Positions 1 to 10,800 of a stretch of 64,000 nt of DNA are shown piece by piece. Position numbers and translations under genes: made by a program. The notes under the pieces are model-generated. The model ran no database searches and had not been told where the DNA came from. It saw only the letters and a list, made by a program, of their open reading frames with translations. This stretch comes from Chlorella sorokiniana (lineage: Eukaryota; Chlorophyta; Trebouxiophyceae; Chlorellales; Chlorellaceae). How positions within the stretch are numbered: the stretch's first letter is position 1; each line of letters starts with the position of its first letter. The stretch is taken from positions 1,674,001 through 1,738,000 of the forward strand of contig CP084612.1 in NCBI GenBank assembly GCA_025917655.1. The letters run 5' to 3'.

Positions 1-735
1 GCCACGTCCGTGTTCTCTGCGGGGGCGGAGACGTGGGGCAGAGCGTGGGTGGGGAAGGGGAGCGGGGGGACGGGGTGAGAGAAGGAGTGGTCCTCGCGAG
101 GGAGGAAACATTGGGGTCGCGATCATGCAGCATGGCCCGTCTGCGGCGCCCGCCTGGCAGCCAAGCGCGCTGTGCGTGCGCACCGGAGCGCTCGCGGAAG
201 GTGGTGTACTTCTTGCACAGCTCCTGGTAGACCTTCATGTACCGCCCAGCCTGGCGCATCATCCACACGGGCGGACGCTCAACGGCCTCGCCGCGCAGCG
301 CGCGCAGCAGCAGCGGATCGTCGGAGGACTGCGTGGCAGAGGCAGGCCCGGAAGCAGTGGCGGCTGATGTGAAGGGCGGCCAGGGGCGATAGTACAAGGG
401 CAAGGGGTGGAGAGAGCTGGGAAGGGCAGCGGGGAGGCGGGGGCAGCCTAGGCGTGGGCGGCAGCGGCTGCATCCGAGGGTTCCTTGGGCCCCACCTTGG
501 TCGATGCGCCCGCCGCCTGCTCAACCGAGGCCACCGCCTGCACCTGAACGCTCTTGCGAGCGGCCCGCTGCGGATGGGAGCAGCAAAGACGGAGAGCGAG
601 TGGGTGCCCCGGCCCGCACCGGCCTGATGAATGGGCGTTGAAATCATGAGCTTAACAATTTCTGCAGTGACTTACCGCCTTCAGCGCGGGCTTGAAGGCC
701 GCATTGGCCTGCTGGGCAACAAACGCAGTCTGCAT
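1..735 (-). CDS. hemE: Uroporphyrinogen decarboxylase, N-terminal part (runs off left edge)
   Basis: This enzyme decarboxylates uroporphyrinogen III to coproporphyrinogen III in tetrapyrrole (heme and chlorophyll) synthesis, in the plastid of algae. Four exons are readable on the minus strand: 676-735 (ATG at 735), 496-567, 184-328 and 1-16, with GT..AG junctions and consistent phases. Exons 1-2 encode a basic, Ala-rich presumptive chloroplast transit peptide starting [20 protein letters not shown]. Exon 3 carries the family signature [15 protein letters not shown], followed across the last intron by RSENTDVA, which matches the conserved RERSEN stretch. Everything after about residue 100 lies outside the window. 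No frame damage is seen here. Family assignment is sure; plastid targeting is inferred from the N-terminus. Confidence 0.95.
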
Positions 736-1171
736 TGTGCTGCTGGAGCTGCGATAGCTTGTTGAATAATGCGCCCTCGACTGCACCAATCCACAGTGAC
801 ACTCAGAGAGTCTGCAGATGCTGTCTTTAGCAACCTCATCCGCAGGTGCTATCTTGTTGTCTGCCACGTCTGCATGCTCGGTTGTAGCGTTAAACAGCAC
901 CTTTGCTGATCAATTCTTTCATTTTGAGCGTTTCTCAATTTTCTCAGCACTGCTCTGCAGTGTCGGGATTTGGACGGCGTGCTGACCTTCTCCTCCAACG
1001 GGGATGTAGGCTCCTCGGTCATTGAATAGCATGCGCTTGACATGAACGGTCGGCTGTGACAGCAAGCGCGGGGGCACATGGCAGGGGTTTCCCCCTCGCT
1101 GATGCCTACTGACCGCGCCGGTTAGCAGCGTGTGCAGCCTTGCGCCCAGCCCCACGCTTGGCTGCTAGCCC
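736..1171. promoter_or_regulatory. Divergent intergenic region between hemE and the J-domain gene
   Basis: The two flanking genes start here in opposite directions (minus from 735, plus from 1172), so these 436 bases must hold both promoters and 5' UTRs. I see no gene and no clear TATA box. The stretch around 900-960 is locally A+T-rich compared with its surroundings. Confidence 0.4.
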
Positions 1172-1966
1172 ATGGCAGGACGCAGCAACCTGCCCTTCAC
1201 TGATCCATGGGCGGTGCTGGGTGTGGCACGGGCGCCAGCCGCGACGAGGTCAAGGCCGCGTTCCGTTGCGCCGCCCTCCGCTGCCACCCAGGTGTGCGTC
1301 CAGTTCCTCGTGCTTGCTGCCTGTTTGAGACGCAGGGTGAGCATGGTCGCCCACCAGCGCAATGCTGGCGAAGCATTGCCAGCGATATCACGCGCCTGAT
1401 ATGGAAGCCACTTGCGCGCAGATGTTGATGCTGATCCCCGGGCCGCTGCGCGGTTTGCCGAGGTGAAGGCCGCTGCAGATGCGCTGCTCAAGGTGAGCGG
1501 GGTCTGGTTGGCCGCCGACGGTCGCTCAGGGCTGCCTTAAAGCAAGATTGTTGATATAATTCTTGCGTCAATTTGAAGGCTGCCGCTCATCTCTCTGTGT
1601 GTGCAGCACCCTCGGGCAGGGAGAGTACAGGCAGCCGCTTGGAGCGCGCACCGTGCCGCCGCAGCGCAGCCTGGCGCTCCACTGCACACCACCCGCATGC
1701 TGTGGGCCGGTGCCTGCGTGGCCTGCGCGCTGGCCTTTGCCTACGGCGCCTTCTGGGCCCGTTACGCACAGCGACGCTCGGAGGCAGCGGGTTCCCCGGG
1801 TGCCACGGCAAGGGACCCAGCGCCGCAGCGCCGCAAGCTCTTGGCAGTGCTGCTGGCGGAGAAGCAGCAGCAGCAGCAAGAGGCACAACGCCTAGCTGCT
1901 GCGGGAGGTGCAGCGCCAGATGGGTCACCAGGACCTGGGTCCTTCCAAGCAAGCAAGCCCCAATAG
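1172..1966 (+). CDS. J-domain protein with a C-terminal membrane anchor
   Basis: Hsp40-type cochaperone, expected to stimulate an Hsp70 through its HPD loop. Three exons: about 1172-1291, 1422-1492 and 1607-1966. Exon 1 gives MAGRSNLPFTDPWAVLGV, then, after a one-base frame slip near 1221-1230, GASRDEVKAAFRCAALRCHP. The intron splits the D of HPD, and exon 2 continues DVDADPRAAARFAEVKAAAD. Exon 3 holds one hydrophobic span (LWAGACVACALAFAYGAFW) followed by a charged, Gln-rich tail. So the J domain is N-terminal and the protein is probably tail-side membrane-anchored; the membrane is unknown. A TGTAA signal follows 82 bases after the stop. Confidence 0.8.
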
Positions 1967-2047
1967 CTGCACGTCCTCACTCCACCGCGCTGGGTTGCCG
2001 AGAGCTGGCCATCGTGCTTTTAGCAGCTGTTGGCAGGGCATCCATGC

Positions 2048-2052
2048 TGTAA
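2048..2052 (+). terminator. Poly(A) signal TGTAA of the J-domain gene
   Basis: TGTAA, the usual chlorophyte polyadenylation signal, lies 82 bases after the stop codon of the J-domain gene. Confidence 0.6.
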
Positions 2053-2079
2053 TGTTATGCCATCCGATTTTTGCGACAT

Positions 2080-3499
2080 GCAGTTGATAGCAGAGCCAAA
2101 AGAGCAGGGTTGCGCTCGCAGGGCGGCCTGCATTGGCGGACAGGTGGGCTGCGGCTGTGCTGACCTTGCGCGAGGCACTGATACAGCTGCCTCGGTCGGC
2201 CCTGCCATGGGTTTTGAACAATGCTGACCCACGCAAGGCAGCTGCAGTGCCTGAGCTGGCCGGTGTTGGCAGCAACCCGCTGCCTGGCTGGGATGGCAGG
2301 CAACCAGGTGGGGAACCTTAAGGTGCTGGCCCCTGGCCAGCCTTGGACAGCCGCTGCAGGGCTGCCACTGGTGAAGAAGCAGCCTAAGAGCAGGACCCGC
2401 AGCGGCTGCAGCATCAACAAACGGCAGCCGGTGGTGGAGGGGCGGCGTCGGCATCGCGGTACATCTGTTGCCCTTCTGCTGCTATCCACGGCTGGTGCTG
2501 CAACCGCAGGAAGGGCTGGGCGAGCGGCTGAAACACGCCGCTGAGGATGCTGTGCACAGGGCCGAGGATGCCTTGCACAAAGTGGAGCATGAGGTGGAAG
2601 AGGTGGTGCACAAGGTGCGGCTGAATGCCTCCCTCAGCACCCAGAGCAGCAAGTGGCGCTGCCAGACCGCGCTGCCACGTTGGCTGTGCTTGGAACGCCC
2701 CGCCTGCCGCCCGCTCGCCGTGTGTTGCCAACGGCGGCACCCGCTGCATCGATCCTGCGAGTGAAGATCTGGCCAGGCTCTCCCACGAACCCTGATCGCA
2801 ATAGCGGACTTTGTGATGCAGGTGACTGACACGGTGCACGAGCGGCGCGAGCACGCGCGGGAGGAGGCGGAGCGTGGCATGTTCACCGCCGACGACATCC
2901 GAGAGGCGGCGGACCAGGCGGCGCACTCGCGTGACCGCTGGGGGGCGGCGGCAAGCGCACAAAGCCTCACAGGTGGGCAAGCTTGGGCACACGGTGAGGC
3001 CAGGATGGGGCGGGCTGTTGGGGGGGGGAGCGGTTTTGGTGGGAAGTGGGGGTTTTGGACGTCCTGGGGCCCCGCAAGGGGCGCCAACGCGAAGCCCGCC
3101 CCACCAAGCAATGTATGATTGACGACGAAAAGATGCTGGGTGCGCCTTCTCCCCTGTCCCGCAGGCAGTACCAGCCGGATGACGAGGAGCAGCTGCTGGA
3201 GGAGGCCTCTTCAGACCTGGGCCGCGAATGGCGCCAGAGGGAGCTGGAGGGCCTGCGCGGGTGGGGCCCCAACCCCGGAAACTGTTCTGAGCCGCACACA
3301 CGAGTTCTGGGTTGCTACCGCCGCCGCCGCGTTGCGCACACCCCAGTTGTCTTCCTGGCTGCATGCTCGCTGCAGCGCTCATGCTGATGCATGACCCGCC
3401 TCTTTCCCCCCGCTGCGCAGTGCGCTGAAGGAAGACGACGCTCAGTCGACCGCGGCCATCAAGCACCAGGGGGAGGAGTACCGTAAGGACCATCCGTGA
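2080..3499 (+). CDS. Hydrophilic, His/Glu-rich helical protein (LEA-like)
   Basis: I do not recognise a named family. Supported exons: about 2505-2611 (ERLKHAAEDAVHRAEDALHK, then HEVEEVVHK), about 2822-2972 (VTDTVHERREHAREEAERGM), about 3166-3260 (YQPDDEEQLLEEASSDLGRE) and about 3420-3499, ending EEYRKDHP and TGA at 3497-3499. The product is strongly charged and helical with amphipathic repeats, much like the LEA-type proteins encoded nearby. The 5' end is not settled: a coding-like exon around 2140-2310 (EALIQLPRSALPWVLNNADP) probably belongs to it, and the first ATG after the upstream gene's poly(A) signal is at 2080. Role in dehydration or cold tolerance is only suggested by composition. 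Confidence 0.6.
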
Positions 3500-3863
3500 C
3501 GGCTGGACACAGGCAGTACAGCAAGCCCCGCACAAGCAGTTCAGCAGGCTCTGTCGGTGAAGGAGGGCAGGTGGTGTGGGCATCCCATCGCAGGACGCCG
3601 AAAGAGCAGTATGATTCCACCCCCTGACTCTTTGCTCCGTCTTGACTGCCCCTAATACCACATGCTCCCCGGCGACCGCATCCGTACCAACAACAGCAAG
3701 AAAGTCCCACAGAGAGGGACTCGCGAGCGCAAGACACTGCGGAGGGAGCCAAGCACAGCAGCACAAAAGCGAGCATGCCGGTCGGAGGCATCAAGCCTCG
3801 CTTCTTTCCTCTGCGAGCGCAGTGCATGCACGCCGCGCGCTTTGCTGCAGCTGCCGCAGCCGC

Positions 3864-5030
3864 TCAGGCGCCGGCAGGCGGAGTCCAGGGCTGGTACTTG
3901 CGCCACGTCACGCGCTCGGGGTTGCCCCACGACCCCTTGGGCTGGTGCACCTTGCCGCCAGAAAAAGAGGGGTGCTGTGTGGCCTCCAGCGCATACACCG
4001 GCCGGTTGAACTCGGTCTGCGGGGGGCACGTGGCGGCGGCGGGAGGGGAAACCGACGGCGCGGCTGGGTGAGTAGAGGAGCGAGGGGACATCGCAGAGTA
4101 GCGCCTTGCCAAGGCAGGTGCGCTCTTAGCGAACACCCCATCTTGAACCCTGGCGCCGCACGCATGCGGCGCCGCATGGCAGGCAAGAGAGGGCAAACAC
4201 AGGCCCGCGGGCAGGACTCACGTTGGTAGGGTTTTCGTTGGTGATGTGGTGCAGCCAGCCGTGCCACTCGGGCGGCACTGCGCTGGGATCCTGCGTGCGG
4301 TAGTGGCTGGCCTTGGCGTACACAACAAAGCGGTTGCGCCCTGCAGGTTGGAGGAGCGCGGCAAGGGCAGCAGCAAGCCTTGAGGCGCAGCAAAGAGGGC
4401 CGCTTGATAGCAGGGGAGCGCTGTGCAGCAGCAAACAGGGCTGCCCTGCGCGCTGCCGTTGGTACAGCACTGTCAACGAGTAAAATCAACCGACAAAACA
4501 ACTGCTTGCTGCCTGTGTCCCTTCAGCGCATGCCTCAGCCAGGCTGTGCAGAGCAGAAGCGGTCGCCTATCGCGCCCTGTGCTCGCCCGCCGACCGCACC
4601 ACCTCGGCAGCTCACCCAGCTGCGCATCCCTCTTCTCAAAGTACTTGTTGCCGTGCTGATCGGTGCCCACGAGCACTGCAGGATCTCCTGCGGCGCCGTG
4701 CTCGATCAGGGTTTCACTGCGAGCGGGGGAGGAGCGGGGGCAGGAGGCTGACTCCGCGATGGCACAGGTGCAACGCAAACGGTGGTGGCAAGCCAGGATC
4801 CAGAGCTGTGGAGCACAATCACAGCAGCTGAGCTCACGCTAGGTTGCCGTCAATGAGAACCTGCATGCGTGGTGGCAGAGAAGCCAGCGAGTCAGATAGC
4901 AGCCCGGGGCAACGGCAACAAGCTGCGGAAATGCGTGCTGAACACCCACCTTCCAGCCGCCTGCAGCCCAGGCCTCCCGGAACGAGGCCTTCCCCATGGC
5001 TGATGCCACATACTTGGTCAGCGATCCCAT
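3864..5030 (-). CDS. NDUFA12: Mitochondrial complex I accessory subunit NDUFA12 (B17.2)
   Basis: Accessory subunit of NADH:ubiquinone oxidoreductase, on the matrix side of the mitochondrial inner membrane. Five exons with exact phases: 4950-5030, 4838-4860 (a 23-base microexon), 4616-4716, 4222-4340 and 3864-4016. The protein starts MGSLTKYVASAMGKASFREA, continues VLIDGNLAETLIEHG and LVGTDQHGNKYFEKRD, then carries the family core PPEWHGWLHHITNE, and ends in a Trp/Pro-rich tail (WRKYQPWTPPAGA). Length and motif order fit plant and algal NDUFA12. No frame slip was needed. Alternative identity would be the paralogous assembly factor NDUFAF2, but the intact PPEWHGWLHH core and length favour the subunit. 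Confidence 0.93.
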
Positions 5031-5682
5031 GGCTGCCGGCCAGACGGGCAACCTGCAAGCAAATATGCAAGCGTGCAGGGCAGTCGCGACGGCGTGCACG
5101 GCGGCGCGGGCCGCCAGTTGAGCGGCTGCAACTTCAGACACCACAACGATTGCCCCTGTGATCTTAAGATGTGTAATGCGAAGCAAAAGTCCTTGCAGCG
5201 TGTTGTCGGTCCGCTCGGGCCCAAAAGCAAGCCAGGTTTGCTGAGCTCCCTATCAACCCGCCCTGGTCAAGGCGCCGATACTCACGACTGGATGTGCGCA
5301 CTGTTAAATGCCCGTCAACCGCCCACCCCAGCCTTTTGGCAAGCAGCAAACTGAGGTTGGCGCCAGCGGCGCAATGACAGTGGGTGAAGAGCCTCAAATT
5401 AGCGTAAAAGAGTGGGACGTACAGTTTGGAGGCTATGGTCCGTCTTCAGGGGTGCACTCTTGTGCAGAACCCGGTACATGTCGTGTAGTGCCCGACCCAT
5501 TCTGGCCCTGCCCGTAATCGCGCCATCGCATCACGAATTGAAGCTCATGCCATTCTTTTTGTTGCGATACAAGGGCAACAAGGCTCATTTGCAACGGCTC
5601 GTCCAATTCCCCTTCTCTCCCAGCCTTCAAGGGCCTTGCTGCAGCTCGTGAAGGGGCTACAGCAGCTGCTGCGTTCTCACCC
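5031..5682. promoter_or_regulatory. Divergent intergenic region, NDUFA12 / hydroxylase
   Basis: About 650 bases between two oppositely directed starts. It must contain both 5' UTRs and promoters. I see no convincing coding exon, repeat or RNA gene in it. Confidence 0.35.
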
Positions 5683-7484
5683 ATGCGCTTCCCGCGGCCT
5701 ACGCCGCGCGGACCAACCACCAGCACCGCCAGGCTGCGGGCGCAGGCGCACACGGCGCCTCAGTGCCGGCGCCAGGCCTCTGCAGCGCCGGCTGCAGCAG
5801 GGACCCAGCTTCAGCAGCAGCAGGCTGACCTTGACCGCGGTGCGGAGCCGCTCCAGATGGACTCTGCTGCAGCACCCCGCCACCAGGCTGAGCTGTCGCG
5901 CTCGCCGCCGTCACGTGGCGATGGCGGCGAGGCGCCGCTCCGGGAGCAGGCCACCGGCGAGCTGCCTGTCAGCGGCGGCGCCCTGTCGCTGGCCTCGCCA
6001 CAGGGCAAAGAACTGGAGGTGCGCAGCCAGCTGGAGCATGTGCATCGCCTCTGTTGCGCTGCTTGCCCTGTTGCCTGTCTCCTCCCATATCTCCTGTGGT
6101 TGTCTACCAGAGTGGCAGTCCCTGTCGCCAGCTCAAAGCGAACCCCTCCCCGCCCCTCCCCATTGCAGGTGCCCCGCACCCTGCCGCATGCCCTGGCTGT
6201 CTTCTTCACCCATCCATCCTCCCTCCTCATCGTGTGCGCTCTGGGGGCCTGCTGGCCTGGCGGGCGCACCTCCCCGCCCGGCCCCGCCGACGCTCTCGTC
6301 GCGGGCTGCGTGGTGGCCGGCTGGTGCCTGCAGGTGACGCCGCGCTGCGCTGCGCCTTGCATGCTTGCCTTCGCCTCTGCTACTCTGTGCATGCTCGCTC
6401 GTGAAGTCGCTGCCATCTGACCGGTCCCTGTTGCACTTGCCCTGCCGCAAGCTGCGCAAGCTGCACACCGGCCACGGCCACGTCCCCACCTCTGCACCAA
6501 GCGCTGCCCCCTCCCTCCCCCATCAACAGGAGTGGGCGGTCCACGCCCTGCTGCTGCACTCCTCCTTCGACTGGGTGGGGCGCCGCATCCACGTCGGCCA
6601 CCACCAGCGCCCCTACTTCCACGTGAGCCCAGAGCAGCAGGCTTGTTGTTTCTTGCTGTGTGTGGGGTGGGGTGGGTGGGGGGGGGGCAAAGGAGCCAGT
6701 TCCAGTCGGGCCGGCAGCGATATTGCAGCCATGCAGCGCGATATGGCGCCCTGCGCCTCACCAAGGCCTTCCCCTGCCGCCGCTTGCCGACGGCCCGACG
6801 CCAGGCGCTTCCGTGCCACAATCCCGCCACAGCTGCCCCCACCAACTTCTGTTGTCGCTGCCGCGCCTGCAGGTGTCCATCGACGACCCGCCCATCGTGC
6901 TGGGCTTCATGGCGGCCTCCCTGGCGGCCTTCTGGCTGGGCTTTGGCGGCGGCGGGCTGCCGGTGACGGCCGCTGCGGTCTACTACGCCATGGGCCTGCT
7001 GTACGAGTTCACGTGAGGCGGTACGGGGTGGCTGGCGTATGGCATGGGTCGGGAGTAGGGCGCAGTTCCGGGGCCGCGAAGGGAAGGTTGCAAAGCAAGC
7101 TTGATTTTCTTGTCCCCGCCCTTCCCGCCCTCTCCCTTCGGCGGTGCCTCCAGTGCTCCTTGCCCCATTCTGCTGCGCCTGCACTCTGCACAGCCCCTCC
7201 CCACCCTCCCCTCCCACCCCCGCAGCCACTACATCGTGCACACGCGCTACCTGCCCACCTCCCGCCTCGGCAAGCGCATCCGCATGCACCACCTGCTGCA
7301 CCACACAAAGCACGAGGGCTACTGGCTGGCCTTCACCGCGCCGCCGGTGGACGCCCTGTTTGGCACCTACCCTGACCCCGCCGCCGTGCGCATGAGCGAC
7401 ATGGCGCGGGCGGGCTTGCAGGCCGCACGCAGTAAGCACCGTGAGGGCGGCAAGGAAAGCACAGCCGGGATCTTGTTAAGTTGA
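5683..7484 (+). CDS. Fatty acid hydroxylase superfamily membrane di-iron enzyme
   Basis: Five exons with matching phases: 5683-6018, 6169-6333, 6530-6622, 6873-7012 and 7226-7484. The N-terminal 110 residues are Ala/Gln/Arg-rich low complexity and may be a targeting region. Then come hydrophobic segments (HALAVFFTHPSSLLIVCALG; PADALVAGCVVAGWCLQ), a first His cluster (HALLLHSSFDWVGRRIHVGH, then HQRPYFH), two further membrane spans, and a second cluster (HYIVH, MHHLLHHTKH). The paired HxxHH-type clusters are the iron ligands of the fatty acid hydroxylase / sterol desaturase family (PF04116), whose members hydroxylate or desaturate lipid substrates at the ER. Closest in layout to plant fatty acid 2-hydroxylase-like proteins; the substrate cannot be read from sequence. 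Confidence 0.85.
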
Positions 7485-7832
7485 ATCATTTGTCACCTTG
7501 GCAGCGTCGGGTTGGCGGGTCCACCGCACCCTGCGCCTGCCTCGATGCTTTTCGTGCGTCATTCCCTGACGCTTCCCTGTACACCCTTACATGCAGCCCT
7601 TCTTAAGGGGCAGCGCAACACAAAAGACGCACGGTGTTAATGTACAACAGACCAGGCAGCGTGTGAAACTCCAGTCATGAACGCAACAACGCTACACAGC
7701 TGGAAGCAGAATGAAAGTAAAGCAAGCCAAGCCGTGGCTGCTGGCAGTCGGCTGATGCTTTCCGGAGCGGCGCTGCTGTGATCTCATTGGGCCAGCCCGC
7801 CTCTGCCTTGCTCTTCTATTGCGTTGCATTCC
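7485..7832. other. Tail-to-tail 3' region (hydroxylase / LEA-like gene)
   Basis: This is 348 bases between two stop codons pointing at each other. It holds 3' UTRs only. The minus-strand TGTAA is at 7587-7591. Confidence 0.4.
7587..7591 (-). terminator. Poly(A) signal TGTAA of the LEA-like gene
   Basis: TTACA on the plus strand is TGTAA on the minus strand, about 245 bases past the stop at 7833. Confidence 0.45.
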
Positions 7833-10800
7833 TCACGAGGGCAGCTCGCCCTCGTCGCCCCACTTGTCTCGTTGGACCTCCCCCACCGCCTCCTGCGCGG
7901 GCAGCGACAGGAGCGCGCCCCCTGGGCGGGCGTCAGGCAGCGGCCTGGCGGTCGACCATCCAAGGGATGAACTGGGTTGAAGACGAGCATGTGCACCAAC
8001 GCACTTGGCAGGGCACAGGCATAGCTTCGAAGGTGGTTCCTGCCAGGTCAGCAGGGCCAGCACACACAGCCCGCACCCCCTTGCCTTCAGGTCCTCTTTG
8101 GCGTCGTGCACAGCCTCCCGCGCATCGTGCGCAGCCTCCTTGACCCCGGCAGAGGCGCGGCCCAGCGCAGCCTTCACGCCCTCGCCGCCGCCGCCGCCAG
8201 TGCGGCCGCTGGCAGTGCCCCCAGTCTCCGCTGGCACGTCTGCAGACGTAGGGAGATCCAAAAACTGCCACGCAACGATGAGTGCTCTGCTTGGGGGTTG
8301 CAGCCCATCACAGCAATGGGGGTTGTTTCGGGCCTTCACCTGTCACGTCCAGTGGCATGGCGGGCTCCCGGCGGCGACCCCTCCCTGCCCGCCATGTGCC
8401 TGCGGGTCGGGAAGCAGCAAGCGGGCTACAGGGCGTCATGCCGGCTTAGCTGCAGTATCACACACAGAGTGGAGCACCAAACTCTGCTCCTGCTGTCTGG
8501 AGGAGCGCGCTTGGAGCGAGGCATGGGCCTGGCGAGGACAGCAAGCAGAAGTGGATGTAGGGATGCCAGTGAAAAGCAGCAGAGGGCTCACCGCGCCACC
8601 ACGCTGCTTCAGCAGGGTCTCGGTGTCAGACGGGATGATGCCTGCAGGGGGATGCCGCAACGGAAGTTACACTCGACCTGCAGGCCAGAGGTACATTAGG
8701 GGCTGCCGCAAAGCATATGACTGCGCTCCTGCAGCCATGCCGCGGCATTGCGCCGTGCCGCTCGCAGCCTGCCTGCTGTGCGGAGGGCGGCCTCTGGAGA
8801 CTCTGGCCTCGGCGCCAGCTGGCCCAGCCCCTCCTTGACCTCCTCTGCAAGGGCAAGAAGCAGTGCGCAGTGCGGCAAAAGTTAATAAAAAGAAACACAC
8901 CTCAAAGCTGAGGTCTGGACGTAGGCTCCAGGCCATCAAGCAGCAGCCTGCCTGCCTGTGCCCCCATAAAGTGCAAGCTCGGGAGTGCTGCCGGCGAGAC
9001 AGGGCGCAGCCTCACCCTTGGTGCGCTCAAAGGCGGCGGCGGCCCTGTCCTCAACAGACCGCACGGCTCCGCTGATGGTGTCCCTGGCAGAGGCCAGCGC
9101 GCCCGCGGAGCGGTCGCGGGCCTCGGCGGCGGCGCCAGCGGCGCTCTGGTCGGCGGGGGCCGGGAGGTTTCCTTCTCTGCATTAGCGCAAGGGCGGGAAG
9201 CGAGCACCTTTGTCTGCTCACGTTCAAATCACAAAGAAGAGTGTGATTTACGTTCTGCAGCCAAGAGCGGTGGCCTTGCCCTTGCAGCACACACTCGCCA
9301 GAGTTGAGGCGGGGCATGCTGGAGGCAGCCATGCTGCACCGCCCACCCAAATAAGTCTTGACGCCCTCATGCCGGGGGTGGCCCTCCCCAGCACTCGTCC
9401 TGGCTGCAGAGTCGCTGGCGGCGCCGCGGGCCTGCTGGGCCGCCCCCTCCGCCCTCCCCGCCACATCGCGTGCGCTGTCTGCTGCGCGTCCCGCCGTCTC
9501 CTTGGCCGCCCCCTCCACCCTGTCTGCTGCGCGCGCGCGCTGTCGGCGGCTCGGCCAGCAAGGTCGCTGGCTGCGTTCTTTGCCTGCTCTGCTTTGGCGG
9601 CTGCGGTGTCCGCGACAGAGCCCGCCGCCTCTCGAGCCTGCTCATAGGCTGCACCCGCCTTGTCAGCTGCGGCACGGGCGGTGCCCTCCACTTCCTGGCC
9701 TACAGGCAGCGAGGACAGTGTGTGTGTGGGGGAGGGCCGTGGGGGAGGTGTGTGTGTGGGGTTGCGGATGGGTGGCCACATTGGCTTGCTTGCCAGACAA
9801 CGAACTTTCAACCTTCAGCCCTTGCTGAAGCAGGTTTGCGGCCCATAAAAGACCCATCCTACAGCTTTTCTCAACAACACGTAACAGAGGCACAGCAGCT
9901 TTGCATGCAGAAGCCGACACCAGCCTGGCAAGCCCACCTGCAGCTCGCATGCCGCCCACCGCGCTGTCGCGCGCCTCGGCGGCAGTCTCGCTGGTGGCGG
10001 CGGGCACGTGCATCACCTTCTCCCTGCAGAGGAGGAGGACAGCACCGGCGGAAATCATTGTTTCCAGCGCGCGCAAGCACCGTTGGGACGATGGAGCTCA
10101 CAACACATACAACATGTGAACCATGCGATATGAAAGCCGTCTTTGGGCAGCAATTGTCTTATGAACTTTCAGAGTCAGCGGTTCCGCCCTTGAGCTGAGC
10201 CCCACCAGGGGCACACCTGGCCGCCCTGGCCGCCTGTGCCAGCTGCGCGGGGTGCAGGTCGCCGGGCAGCGCCGAATACTCATGCACCCGGCCCCGGCTG
10301 CCATGCTGCGCCACCACTGGCACGGCTGCCCGATCCCTTGTGGCGCGGCCCACTGGAGCGGCGGCCTCTGCTGAGCCAGGGCGCCGCGGGGAGCCGGGGG
10401 AGAGCCGGCACGAGGCAGGTGCTGCCTGCGGCAGGCGGCGGCGGAGGCCTACCTTTGGCAGCGCTGGGAGTTCGCAGGCAGGGCTTGCGCCCACACTTCT
10501 GCCCTCGCCGAAACATCTCGCCTCCCACCGCATGCCCCACCCGCCTTCCTCCCACCCTGCCAGCCAGAAAACAGTGAACAAGGCTGCAGCGCTGCGGCAG
10601 CGGCGCTCACTTCACGTACTCGGCTGCGCCCTTCACCGCATCCGTCAGAGCCTCCAACGGCCCTTTGGCGCTCTGCTCCTCGCGCTCCACCCTGTTGGGC
10701 CGGGCACAAGGCACAGTGGGCGTTGGGCCAATGGTTTTCGGAGTGTGGGGCGCAGACGCGCCTTTTTTTCACGCATCCCAGCCACCCAAGCCAGTCGGAT

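Noticed and set aside
5811-7439. 542-residue minus-strand open frame
   Set aside because: Antisense to the five in-phase exons of the fatty-acid-hydroxylase gene; no recognisable domain.
10607-10609. Stop codon splitting the LEA-like locus into two genes
   Set aside because: It coincides with a consensus donor and no poly(A) signal or promoter-like gap follows. Kept as an alternative in the findings.
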